DNA of 12,638 bases from NCBI GenBank assembly GCA_040002995.1, contig JBDUDK010000101.1:1-12638 (forward strand), given 5' to 3'. A program made the position numbers and the translations under genes. The notes beneath the pieces were generated by a model. It saw nothing but the letters and a program-made list of their open reading frames with translations. It was not told the DNA's origin and ran no database searches. Position 1 is the first letter of the stretch. Each line of letters starts with the position of its first letter. Shown here piece by piece: positions 1 to 7,128 of the stretch. The stretch is from JBDUDK01 sp040002995. GTDB taxonomy: Bacteria > Actinomycetota > Acidimicrobiia > Acidimicrobiales > Ilumatobacteraceae.

Positions 1-827
1 CGTACGAAGCCGAACGTGCCGAGTTTCAGCATGACGGCCGCGAGGATCACCGAGCCCTGCGTGGGCGCCTCCGTGTGGGCGTCGGGGAGCCACGTATGGA
101 ACGGGAACATGGGCACCTTGATGGCAAAGCCCATGAACAAGCCGCCGAAGATCAGGAGCTGCGTCGAGTGGAGAATGCCGCTCGAGTGGGCGGCGAGGTA
201 CTCGATCGCAAAGCTCTGGCTGCCCGTCTTGAAGAACAGCGCCAGGAAGGCCAACAGCATCAACGCCGAGCCGAACAACGTGTAGAGGAAGAACTTGATG
301 GCGGCGTACCGGCGGTTGTCGCCGCCCCACACGCCGATCATGAAGTACATGGGCAGCAGCACGACCTCGAAGAACACAAAGAACAAAATGAGGTCCTGGG
401 CCACGAACGTCCCGTTCATCCCTACCTCGAGGATGAGGATCAGGGCGAAGAACGCTTTCGGGTTGCCCGGCTCTGGAATGTGATCCCAGCTATAGATAAT
501 CACGAGTACGACGATCACCATCGACAGGATCAAGAGCGGCAAGCCGAGGCCGTCGATGCCGACGATGTAGCGCGACTTGATCACCGGGATCCACTCGGTG
601 TTCACGTAGAACTGGAGCTTGCCGGCCAGCAGGCCCGACGAGCTCTGGCTGTAGTCGAACGTCGACAAGATCGCCACGCCGACGCCAAGGGTGGCCACCG
701 ACGTCGCCAGGGCCGCCACCTTGATCGCATAGTCGTTGCCCTTCGGCATCGCCATGACGACGAAGGCGCCGAGTAGCGGCAGGAACACCGCCGCCGTCAC
801 GAGCCAGTTGTTGTCGGTGAGGTGCAT
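1..827 (-). CDS. nuoM: NADH-quinone oxidoreductase subunit M (NuoM), 3' part cut by the window edge
   Basis: This is one of the three antiporter-like, proton-translocating membrane subunits of complex I. The first 275 residues are visible; the C-terminal part lies before position 1. The protein is strongly hydrophobic. The expected pumping residues are present: Glu154 in the FFEVVLLPMYF helix, Lys237 in FAIKVPMFPFHTWLPDAH, and Lys268 in MLKLGTFGF. They match E. coli NuoM E144, K234 and K265 from memory. The TWLPDAHTEAPTQGSVILA stretch separates NuoM from NuoL and NuoN. The ATG at 827-825 was chosen because AGGAG (841-837) lies 9 nt upstream and overlaps the nuoL stop. It is the last visible gene of the operon; nuoN would be expected next, outside the window. 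Confidence 0.96.
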   Translation of the reverse strand, partial: MHLTDNNWLVTAAVFLPLLGAFVVMAMPKGNDYAIKVAALATSVATLGVGVAILSTFDYSQSSSGLLAGKLQFYVNTEWIPVIKSRYIVGIDGLGLPLLILSMVIVVLVIIYSWDHIPEPGNPKAFFALILILEVGMNGTFVAQDLILFFVFFEVVLLPMYFMIGVWGGDNRRYAAIKFFLYTLFGSALMLLAFLALFFKTGSQSFAIEYLAAHSSGILHSTQLLIFGGLFMGFAIKVPMFPFHTWLPDAHTEAPTQGSVILAAVMLKLGTFGFV

Positions 828-836
828 GCTCAATGG

Positions 837-841
837 CTCCT
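837..841 (-). promoter_or_regulatory. Ribosome binding site of nuoM, overlapping the nuoL stop codon
   Basis: The minus strand reads AGGAG at 841-837, followed by 9 nt and the nuoM ATG at 827. The TAG stop of nuoL (842-840) is embedded in the same bases (TAGGAG). Terminating ribosomes therefore sit on the next initiation site, which favours coupled translation of NuoL and NuoM. Confidence 0.7.
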
Positions 842-2951
842 AGACGACGATGACGAGGATGAGGGCGCCGACGGCGGCGGCACCGAAGAGCAACGCGCCG
901 TACTGCTGAACTTTGCCTGTCTGCACCCGGCGGAGGAGGCCACCGGAGCCTTCCGCGCTCAAGCCGACGCCGTTGACGGCACCGTCGACAACGCGCTGGT
1001 CGATATTGCGATACACCCACTCGCCGCCGACGCGACTACCGCGTGCGACGCCGTTTACGAGGCCATCGATGAGCTTCTGGTTGGTCCAGTAAACGGCGCG
1101 GGCAATCGGCCCGGAGACGGCGGCGACGACGCCTCTTTCGTAGATGAAGTCGAGGTAGTACTTGTTCACGAGGAAGCGGTAACCCATCCCCAGGAACCGG
1201 TTGCGCGCGGTCAAACCTTGGAGCTCACGGCGCTCGTAGAAGGCGCGACAAAGCACAAAGCTCACGGCGATGCCGATCGCCGCGATCGCGAACGACCCCA
1301 TCGCCGGACCCCACTCGAACGGGGCGTTCACGATGTGCGGGAACGCAGCCGCGGCTTCGTCGACACGCGGCTGGACCCATTCGGTGAACTTCTCCCAGTG
1401 AAATCCCTCTGCGTTGAGAAGCCCCGCCAGCGCGGCGCCAGTGGCCAAGATCACCAGGGGCACCGTGATGAGCAGGTTCGATTCGTGCGGCTCGTCGTGC
1501 CCCGCCGCCGCATGCGTGTCATGCAGCGCCGCGTGGGCGTCGGGCGCATCGTGCGTCTCGTCGATCGCCACGTGATGGCCGGCCGCGGCGCCGCGCGGCT
1601 CGCCGAAGAACGTGAGGTAGACGCAACGGGTCATATACCCAGCCGTCATGAACGCGCCAACGAGGCCCACGACCATGAACACCGTGTAGCCGTTGTGCCC
1701 GGCGTTGGCGAGGATGGCGTCCTTCGACCAGAACCCCGCCAGCGGGAATATGCCAGCCAGGGCCAGCGTGCTCACGATGAACGTCGCGCACGTGATGGGC
1801 ATCTTGCGGGCCAGACCGCCCATGTCCTTCTTCATGTCGAAGCTGTGGTGGGAGCCGGAGTGACTCACGGATCCGGCGGCAAGGAAGAGGCACGCCTTGA
1901 AGAACGCGTGCGTGAAGATATGGAAGACGGCTGGAGTCCACGCACCGACGCCGAGTCCCATCATCATGTAGCCGAGCTGGCTGACAGTTGAGTACGCGAG
2001 CACCCTCTTGATGTCGGTTTGCACGAACGCGAGTGCGGCGGCGATCACGATGGTGATGCCACCGATCAGGCAGATGAAATTCACACCGCCGTTCGCGATA
2101 TGGAAGCCCTGAAAGAAGACGGGATAGAGCCGGGCCACGAGGTAGACGCCGGCGACGACCATCGTCGACGAATGCAAGAGCGACGACACCGGTGTAGGCC
2201 CAGCCATGGCATCGGGTAGCCACGTGTGCAGCGGGAATTGGCCGGACTTGCCGATGCAGGCGATGAAGAGCGCCACCGCGCCCCAGAGCGCGACCGAGTG
2301 CGACGCGGTGCCCGACATCGCCCACTCATTGATCTTCTCGACGCTGAACGAGCCCGACCCCCAGTAGACGATGGCGATGCCGACCAGCAGGCCGACGTCG
2401 GCGGTGCGCAACGTGAGGAAGGCCTTGAGCGCCGACCGGGAGTTACCGGGGTCTTCCCACCAGTGCCCGATCAACGCGAACGAGCACAGACCCATGATCT
2501 CCCAGCCGAGCAGGATTTGGATCATGTTCTCGGCGACGACCATGTTCAACATGCCCGCCGAGAAGAGTGTGAGCAGTGCGTAGAAATGCGTGTAGCGCCG
2601 ATCGCCGCGCATGTACTCGAGCGAATAGATCTGCACGAGGGTGGAGATGAGCGCCACGACGAACAGCAAGGTGACCGACAGTCCGTCGACGTGCGACCCG
2701 ATCGCGAACTTGGTGCCGCCCGCCTGCCACCAGGTCCAGGTCTTGATGACCGGCCCGACGAAGGCCTCGCCTTCGGGCACTCGGTTGATCCACTGGTACG
2801 CGGTACCGATCGCGAACACCAGTGAGCCGACCATCGAGGCCACGCCGATCTCGGCGCCCTTGCCCGGCATCCGCTTGCCGCCGAGGAGGATGATGAAGAA
2901 CGCGATGAACGGTATGGCAGGGATCAGCCACGCGTGCTCGAGGAACCACAT
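840..2951 (-). CDS. nuoL: NADH-quinone oxidoreductase subunit L (NuoL)
   Basis: This is the distal antiporter-like proton-pumping subunit of complex I, an integral membrane protein of 703 aa (about 613 in E. coli). Conserved pump residues are visible: Glu151 in GWEIMGLCS, Lys235 in CIGKSGQFPLHTWLPDAM, His260 in LLHSSTM, His348 and Lys352 in FTHAFFKACL, and Lys410 in GFWSKDAIL. The extra length comes partly from a His/Asp-rich linker at about residues 457-491 (8 His). The rest comes from the long C-terminal part, which carries two similar short blocks, DGLVNGVA and DGAVNGVG, before a last hydrophobic helix. The ATG at 2951 lies 8 nt after the nuoK stop and has only a weak Shine-Dalgarno, so reinitiation from nuoK is likely. 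nuoM follows after 12 nt. Confidence 0.97.
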   Translation of the reverse strand: MWFLEHAWLIPAIPFIAFFIILLGGKRMPGKGAEIGVASMVGSLVFAIGTAYQWINRVPEGEAFVGPVIKTWTWWQAGGTKFAIGSHVDGLSVTLLFVVALISTLVQIYSLEYMRGDRRYTHFYALLTLFSAGMLNMVVAENMIQILLGWEIMGLCSFALIGHWWEDPGNSRSALKAFLTLRTADVGLLVGIAIVYWGSGSFSVEKINEWAMSGTASHSVALWGAVALFIACIGKSGQFPLHTWLPDAMAGPTPVSSLLHSSTMVVAGVYLVARLYPVFFQGFHIANGGVNFICLIGGITIVIAAALAFVQTDIKRVLAYSTVSQLGYMMMGLGVGAWTPAVFHIFTHAFFKACLFLAAGSVSHSGSHHSFDMKKDMGGLARKMPITCATFIVSTLALAGIFPLAGFWSKDAILANAGHNGYTVFMVVGLVGAFMTAGYMTRCVYLTFFGEPRGAAAGHHVAIDETHDAPDAHAALHDTHAAAGHDEPHESNLLITVPLVILATGAALAGLLNAEGFHWEKFTEWVQPRVDEAAAAFPHIVNAPFEWGPAMGSFAIAAIGIAVSFVLCRAFYERRELQGLTARNRFLGMGYRFLVNKYYLDFIYERGVVAAVSGPIARAVYWTNQKLIDGLVNGVARGSRVGGEWVYRNIDQRVVDGAVNGVGLSAEGSGGLLRRVQTGKVQQYGALLFGAAAVGALILVIVV

Positions 2952-2959
2952 CGCGCGGG

Positions 2960-3259
2960 TCAGCCCTTCATCTCTGAGAGCTCATCGAGGGCGACCGAGC
3001 GACGATTGCGGTACACGAGCAGCACCATCGCCAGCCCGACGCCTACCTCGGCCGCCGCGACCGCGATCACGAACAGCGCGAAGACCTGCCCGGAAACGTT
3101 GTCGTTGCGGAGGGAGAACGCGACAAGGTTGATGTTGACGGCATTCAAAATGAGTTCGATCGACATCAGAACAAGCACGGCGTTGCGGCGGGCGAGCACT
3201 CCGTAGACACCGGTGCAGAACAGGAACGCACCGAGGAGGAGGAACTCGTTGATGAGCAT
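2960..3259 (-). CDS. nuoK: NADH-quinone oxidoreductase subunit K (NuoK)
   Basis: This is a small three-helix membrane subunit of complex I, 99 aa (E. coli 100). It carries the two buried glutamates of the proton path: Glu35 in MSIELILNAVN and Glu71 in AVAAAEVGVGLAMVLLVYR. They correspond to E36 and E72 of E. coli. The reading frame stays open far upstream, but that region covers nuoJ and nuoI in another frame. The start is the ATG at 3259, where the family N-terminus (MLINEFLLLGAFLFCTG) begins, with an AGAGG-like Shine-Dalgarno just upstream. It lies 11 nt after the nuoJ stop and 8 nt before nuoL. Confidence 0.97.
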   Translation of the reverse strand: MLINEFLLLGAFLFCTGVYGVLARRNAVLVLMSIELILNAVNINLVAFSLRNDNVSGQVFALFVIAVAAAEVGVGLAMVLLVYRNRRSVALDELSEMKG

Positions 3260-3270
3260 GATCAGGCCTC

Positions 3271-3765
3271 TCAGTCGCGGCGGGCCAGCACGATGGCCCC
3301 GACAAGTGCAGCCAACAGGACTATCGAGAGCACCCAGAACGGGATGAGGTAGGTGGAGAAAATCGAGTCGCTCACGAGTTCGGTGGGCGTGCCGCCCGAC
3401 GCGGTCGGCAGCTTCTGCGCGTGGAAGGCGTCGATGAGCACTGCGCTCATCGTGCCCGCGAGCAGCAGCGCGGTGGCGATACCTATGCCCCATTGGCGCG
3501 AGGTCAACTGGTCCTCGCCGCCGATCTTGGCGCGGGTGAGCATCGTTCCGAAGAGGAAGAGCACGACGACCGCGCCGATATAGACGAGCACCTGGGTGGC
3601 CGCCACGAACTCGGCCGAGAGCAGGATGAACTGGGCGGCGACACCGGCCAGCACGACCACGAGCCACAGCGCCGCGTGCACGACGTAGCGGGTGGTGACG
3701 ACCCGGATGGCCGCCACCGCCATCATGGCGGCGATCACGCCGAAGCCGATGTGCTGGGCGACCAT
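3271..3765 (-). CDS. nuoJ: NADH-quinone oxidoreductase subunit J (NuoJ)
   Basis: This is a membrane subunit of complex I with about five helices, 164 aa, near the usual minimum for the family (about 184 in E. coli). The diagnostic helix AEFVAATQVLVYIGAVVVLF (residues 51-70) contains Tyr62, equivalent to the E-channel tyrosine Y59, next to the pi-bulge glycine. The start ATG at 3765 follows the nuoI stop by 3 nt. There is no classic Shine-Dalgarno; the purine-rich AAG run that encodes the nuoI lysine tail may serve instead. The gene sits between nuoI and nuoK in the standard order. Confidence 0.95.
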   Translation of the reverse strand: MVAQHIGFGVIAAMMAVAAIRVVTTRYVVHAALWLVVVLAGVAAQFILLSAEFVAATQVLVYIGAVVVLFLFGTMLTRAKIGGEDQLTSRQWGIGIATALLLAGTMSAVLIDAFHAQKLPTASGGTPTELVSDSIFSTYLIPFWVLSIVLLAALVGAIVLARRD

Positions 3766-3768
3766 CGT

Positions 3769-4272
3769 CTACTTCTTCTTCTTGTCGGCGCCCGCTTCGA
3801 GATCGGGCGCTTCCGGCACGGTCTCCATCCAGAGACCGAGTTTGGTCTTGTCGTGCAGCAGGTCGGCGATCTTGGGCTCTGAGTACTCGTACTCCGGGCT
3901 CCAGAACAGGGCGTCGAACGGGCAAACCTCGACACAGATGCCGCAGTACATGCAGAGGGCATAGTCGATGTCGAAGCGGTCGAGATTCGACACCGTGCGG
4001 GGCTTGCCGCCTGCCCGCCGGGGCGGGGCCTTCTCCTTGTGGCCCTCGATGTAGATGCACCAGTCGGGGCATTGGCGCGCGCACAGCATGCAGACCGTGC
4101 AGTTCTCCTCGCGCAGCGCGATGACACCGCGCGCACGGGTGGGAGGCGCTTCTTTCTCGTGCGGGTACTGCACCGTTGCCGCCCCGCCGCCGAACCGCTT
4201 GGGTTTGGTCGTTTGAATGATGGTGCCGAGCGTGACACCGAGCCCTTTCAACACACCGGGAAGCTTGGGCAT
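3769..4272 (-). CDS. nuoI: NADH-quinone oxidoreductase subunit I (NuoI), 2x[4Fe-4S] ferredoxin-like
   Basis: This is the peripheral-arm subunit that carries clusters N6a and N6b and passes electrons to N2 in NuoB; 167 aa. Two complete 4Fe-4S motifs are visible: Cys58-61-64-68 (CTVCMLCARQCP) and Cys107-110-113-117 (CMYCGICVEVCP). Cys72 (PDWC) is additional. The CTVCMLCAR-CPDWCIYIEGHKE wording, with the FWSPE region after the second motif, is what I recall from the second nuo cluster of Streptomyces. The protein ends in DKKKK. The chosen ATG (4272) is 2 nt after the nuoH stop. A longer frame to 4485 exists but runs through nuoH and lacks family sequence. Confidence 0.97.
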   Translation of the reverse strand: MPKLPGVLKGLGVTLGTIIQTTKPKRFGGGAATVQYPHEKEAPPTRARGVIALREENCTVCMLCARQCPDWCIYIEGHKEKAPPRRAGGKPRTVSNLDRFDIDYALCMYCGICVEVCPFDALFWSPEYEYSEPKIADLLHDKTKLGLWMETVPEAPDLEAGADKKKK

Positions 4273-4274
4273 GG

Positions 4275-5306
4275 TTACAGCGCCACCTTCAGGACGGCGG
4301 TGAGCATGATGTTGCCGAGCGCGATCGGAATCAGCACCTTCCACGCGAACCTTTGCAGCTGATCCTCGCGGAACCGCGGGTACGTGAAACGCACCCAGAA
4401 GATCACGAACATGATGAGCATCATCTTCGTGAACAACACGATGGGTCCGATGATGTTCATGGCATTGTTGTTGAGGCTCACCCACGGGATCGCCCAGCCG
4501 CCGAGGAACATCGTGGCCGCCAGGGCCGCGAACGCACCGGCCGACGCGAACTCGCCGATGAAGAACATCAAGAACCGGAAGCCGGAATACTCGGTCATAT
4601 AGCCGGCGACGAGCTCCGATTCAGCTACGGGCATGTCGAACGGCGTCTGAGTGAGTTCGGCCTGCACCGAGATCAAGAACACGAGGAATCCGATCATTTG
4701 CGTGAAGACGAACGGCTGGCCGATGCCACTCCACCCGAAGATCTCCCCATCATGTTGCGCTCCCACGATTGCCTGCAGGTTGAGCGTGCCCGCTTGGATC
4801 ACCACGCCGATGACGGCGAGCACCAAGGGAAGCTCGTACGCGATGAGCTGACCGGCGGCCCGCAACCCTCCGATCAACGAGTACTTGTTGGCGCTCGACC
4901 AGCCGGCCATCAAAATGCCGAGCACCGACACCGACGACACGGCGAGCGCGAGGAAAATGCCGGTCGAGTACGTACCGAAGATCGCGTCAGGCCCGAACGG
5001 CACCGCGATGTACACCAAGAACACCGTGACCACGACCACGATCGGCGCCAGCTTGAAGATGCGGCGATCGGCACCGCGAGGAACGAGATCTTCCTTCTGG
5101 AGAAACTTGCCGACCTCGGCGAAGAGCTGCAATGAGCCGTAGGGCCCGGCCTCCATGGGCCCGAGCCGGCTCTGCATGAAGCTCACCATCTTGAACAGGT
5201 AGACGTAGACGGCCGTGCCGGCGGGAATGAGCACCGCGACCATCACGCCGAGCGAACGAAGGATGGATTGGCCCCAGTACGGGATCACAATTCCGAGCAG
5301 GTTCAT
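4275..5306 (-). CDS. nuoH: NADH-quinone oxidoreductase subunit H (NuoH)
   Basis: This membrane subunit (ND1 family) joins the peripheral arm to the membrane arm and lines the quinone entry and E-channel; 343 aa (E. coli 325). Family landmarks are MQSRLGP (44-50), AGWSSANKYSLIGGLRAAGQ (134-153), YE at 157-158, AELTQTPFDMPVAESEL (216-232), TEYSG (238-242) and FLGGW (267-271). Several usually invariant residues are replaced. The ERK motif before MQ is L37-F38-K39, the Arg four residues before the PFD Asp is Gln220, and the first Glu of PEAE is Val227. RLGPM and PFDMPVA are, from memory, shared with the Streptomyces second-cluster NuoH. The start ATG at 5306 overlaps the nuoD stop (ATGA). Confidence 0.97.
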   Translation of the reverse strand: MNLLGIVIPYWGQSILRSLGVMVAVLIPAGTAVYVYLFKMVSFMQSRLGPMEAGPYGSLQLFAEVGKFLQKEDLVPRGADRRIFKLAPIVVVVTVFLVYIAVPFGPDAIFGTYSTGIFLALAVSSVSVLGILMAGWSSANKYSLIGGLRAAGQLIAYELPLVLAVIGVVIQAGTLNLQAIVGAQHDGEIFGWSGIGQPFVFTQMIGFLVFLISVQAELTQTPFDMPVAESELVAGYMTEYSGFRFLMFFIGEFASAGAFAALAATMFLGGWAIPWVSLNNNAMNIIGPIVLFTKMMLIMFVIFWVRFTYPRFREDQLQRFAWKVLIPIALGNIMLTAVLKVAL

Positions 5307-6475
5307 CGGTCGATGTCACCGAGGATGAAATACAAGCTGGCGAGGATGGTGATCACGTCGGGGACGAACGTGCCCTTGAGCACCCACGACGCCACCGAGA
5401 TGTTGTTGAACGACGCCGACCGGATCTTCACGCGGAACGGGCCGGTATCGCCCTTGCTGATGACGTAATAGCCCATCTCGCCGAGCGGGTTCTCGGTGCT
5501 AACCCACGCCTCGCCCTCCGGCACCTTGATGATGCGGGGCACCTTGGCCATGATGGGACCGGCAGGGAGCGAGTCAAGCAACTGATCGATGATGCGCGTG
5601 CTCTCCCTGACCTCCTGAAGACGCACCCAATAGCGCGCAAAGCAGTCGCCGTCGGGGTGGGTCCAGACCTTCCACTCGGCCTTGTCCCAGGCCATCGGTA
5701 ACTTCTGGTCGCGACGCAAGTCCCAGTCGACTCCGCTCGCCCGCAGGTTCGCGCCCGAGAGCCCGAACGAGAGCGCAACGTCGCGAGGGATTACCCCGAC
5801 GCCACGCGTGCGCTTGATGAAGATCTCGTTGCCGACGAGCAGGTCCTCCATCTCGTCGCAGAACGACCGCATCTTGTCCATCGTGGCTTTGGTCTCGTCG
5901 ATCCAGCCCTTGGGGAGGTCGTCCTTCAGCCCGCCGATGCGATCGAAGTTTGGATGGAAGCGTCCGCCCGTGACCGCCTCGATCTGGTTGAGGACGTGCT
6001 CGCGATCGCGGAACGCGTAAAAGACCGGCGTGATCGCGCCGAGCTGCACCCCCATGTCGCCGAGGAAGAGCGACACGTTCGCGATGCGCGACAACTCGAA
6101 CAACACCGTGCGGATGTATTGCGCCCGAGCGGGGGCCTCCACGCCCATCAGCTTCTCCGCCGCAAGGATGAACGGGACCTCGTTCGCGAAGCTTCCGAGC
6201 CAGTCGATGCGGTTGATCAGCGTGGTGACCTGGGGGAAGCTTCGTACTTCGGTGAGCTTCTCGTACCCACGGTGCATGTAGCCGCACGACGGTTCGGCCC
6301 ACACCACCATCTCGCCGTCGAGCCTCGTGATGATGCGGAGCGTGCCGTGCGTGGCGGGATGCTGGGGCCCGATGTTGAGGGTCATGCCCTCGGTTTCGAG
6401 CTCGACGTTGATGCGCGCGTCGGACGCCTGAGCGGCGATGTACGCGAGCTGGCGGCGGTCGGAGACTGTGGTCAT
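5303..6475 (-). CDS. nuoD: NADH-quinone oxidoreductase subunit D (NuoD, 49-kDa type)
   Basis: This peripheral-arm subunit is homologous to the large subunit of [NiFe] hydrogenase and forms most of the quinone headgroup pocket; 390 aa. GPQHPATHG (36-44), GYMHRGYEKL (65-74), the GGRFHPNFDRIGGLKDDLP region (from 170) and the C-terminal GDIDR are clear family marks. It aligns to Thermus Nqo4 (from memory) with a constant offset of +5 residues from His38 to His169. His43, Arg89 and His174 are kept. The equivalents of Tyr87, His129 and Asp139 are Trp92, Val134 and Gln144. The ATG at 6475 overlaps the nuoC stop (ATGA) and has GAGGCGG just upstream. nuoH starts inside its last codons, with no nuoE, nuoF or nuoG between. 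Confidence 0.97.
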   Translation of the reverse strand: MTTVSDRRQLAYIAAQASDARINVELETEGMTLNIGPQHPATHGTLRIITRLDGEMVVWAEPSCGYMHRGYEKLTEVRSFPQVTTLINRIDWLGSFANEVPFILAAEKLMGVEAPARAQYIRTVLFELSRIANVSLFLGDMGVQLGAITPVFYAFRDREHVLNQIEAVTGGRFHPNFDRIGGLKDDLPKGWIDETKATMDKMRSFCDEMEDLLVGNEIFIKRTRGVGVIPRDVALSFGLSGANLRASGVDWDLRRDQKLPMAWDKAEWKVWTHPDGDCFARYWVRLQEVRESTRIIDQLLDSLPAGPIMAKVPRIIKVPEGEAWVSTENPLGEMGYYVISKGDTGPFRVKIRSASFNNISVASWVLKGTFVPDVITILASLYFILGDIDR

Positions 6476-7128
6476 TCCGCCTCGCCTGTTTCTTCGCCAC
6501 CGGGCATCGGCTCGACGTCGACGATGCCGGGCCACGGCTTCACCATGCGGGCGAGGAGCGGAAAGTCCTTGCGCAGCGGATGACCCTCGAAGTCGCCGGG
6601 GAGATAGATGTGCGTGAGGTTGGGGTGTCCGTCGAAGGTGATGCCGAACATCTCCCACGCTTCGCGCTCGTGCCAGTTGGCGCCGGCGTACACGGGCGTC
6701 CACGATGCGATGTGCGGCGCGTCGTCGGCGACGTCGGCCTTCAACGTGAGCCCAAAGCGCTGCTTCGTGGAGTAGACGCGCGCAAAGACCTGCATTCGCG
6801 TGTCGCCGCCGGCGTAGCCGGGGACGGTCTCGGTGGAGCGCTCAGGGGGTGGTTCGGTCGGATCGTCTTCGCCCTTGCCGTACGGAGAGGGCATCCAGTC
6901 GATCGCGGAGAGGAAGCAGAAGTAGTCACAACCGAGCTGGTCACGAACGAACTCGCCTGCGGCTACCCACGCGTCGGCGCGAACGCGCATCCAAAGATCG
7001 TCGCCCGGTATCAGGTGCGAGCCGGCGAGCGCATCGCCGAGTGAGGCTTGCATCCGCGCCAGCACCCCCTGGCGAAGCTCGTCGACGGCCGGCGCCGCCG
7101 GCGCGTCAGTCGACGACAATCGGCTCAC
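6472..7128 (-). CDS. nuoC: NADH-quinone oxidoreductase subunit C (NuoC, 30-kDa type)
   Basis: This structural peripheral-arm subunit packs against NuoD; 218 aa, encoded separately rather than fused to nuoD as in E. coli. The family signature is clear: HEREAWEMFGI (153-163) and GHPLRKDFPL (182-191). An acidic, Pro-rich insert at about 84-110 precedes the RMQVFARVYS strand. The start is uncertain. GTG at 7128 gives the longest product and a 23-nt overlap with nuoB. TTG at 7119 (codon 4) has GAGGGG at 7133-7128 with 8-nt spacing, which fits a Shine-Dalgarno better. Its stop overlaps the nuoD start (ATGA). Confidence 0.95.
   Translation of the reverse strand: MSRLSSTDAPAAPAVDELRQGVLARMQASLGDALAGSHLIPGDDLWMRVRADAWVAAGEFVRDQLGCDYFCFLSAIDWMPSPYGKGEDDPTEPPPERSTETVPGYAGGDTRMQVFARVYSTKQRFGLTLKADVADDAPHIASWTPVYAGANWHEREAWEMFGITFDGHPNLTHIYLPGDFEGHPLRKDFPLLARMVKPWPGIVDVEPMPGGEETGEAE

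Noticed and set aside
822..1991. Long plus-strand frame of 389 codons antisense to nuoL, with similar ones at 75-776, 4353-5135 and 8377-9516
   Set aside because: These lie wholly opposite recognised nuo or aldehyde dehydrogenase genes. Their composition is Arg/Asp/Glu/His-rich, as expected from reading GC-rich codons in the complementary frame, and they show no family motif.
2960..4084. A 374-residue version of NuoK, with an N-terminal extension across nuoJ and nuoI
   Set aside because: The extension is low-complexity Arg/Pro-rich read-through of other genes. The family N-terminus begins at 3259 and gives the standard 99 aa.
3769..4485. A longer NuoI starting inside nuoH
   Set aside because: The first 71 residues are out-of-frame nuoH sequence without ferredoxin features. 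The ATG at 4272, just after the nuoH stop, fits the operon spacing.
5303..6703. A 466-residue NuoD and a 213-residue NuoB (to 7747) with long N-terminal extensions
   Set aside because: Both extensions overlap the upstream gene in another frame and contain only Arg/Pro/His-rich filler. Internal starts at 6475 and 7636 have ribosome binding sites and match family N-termini.
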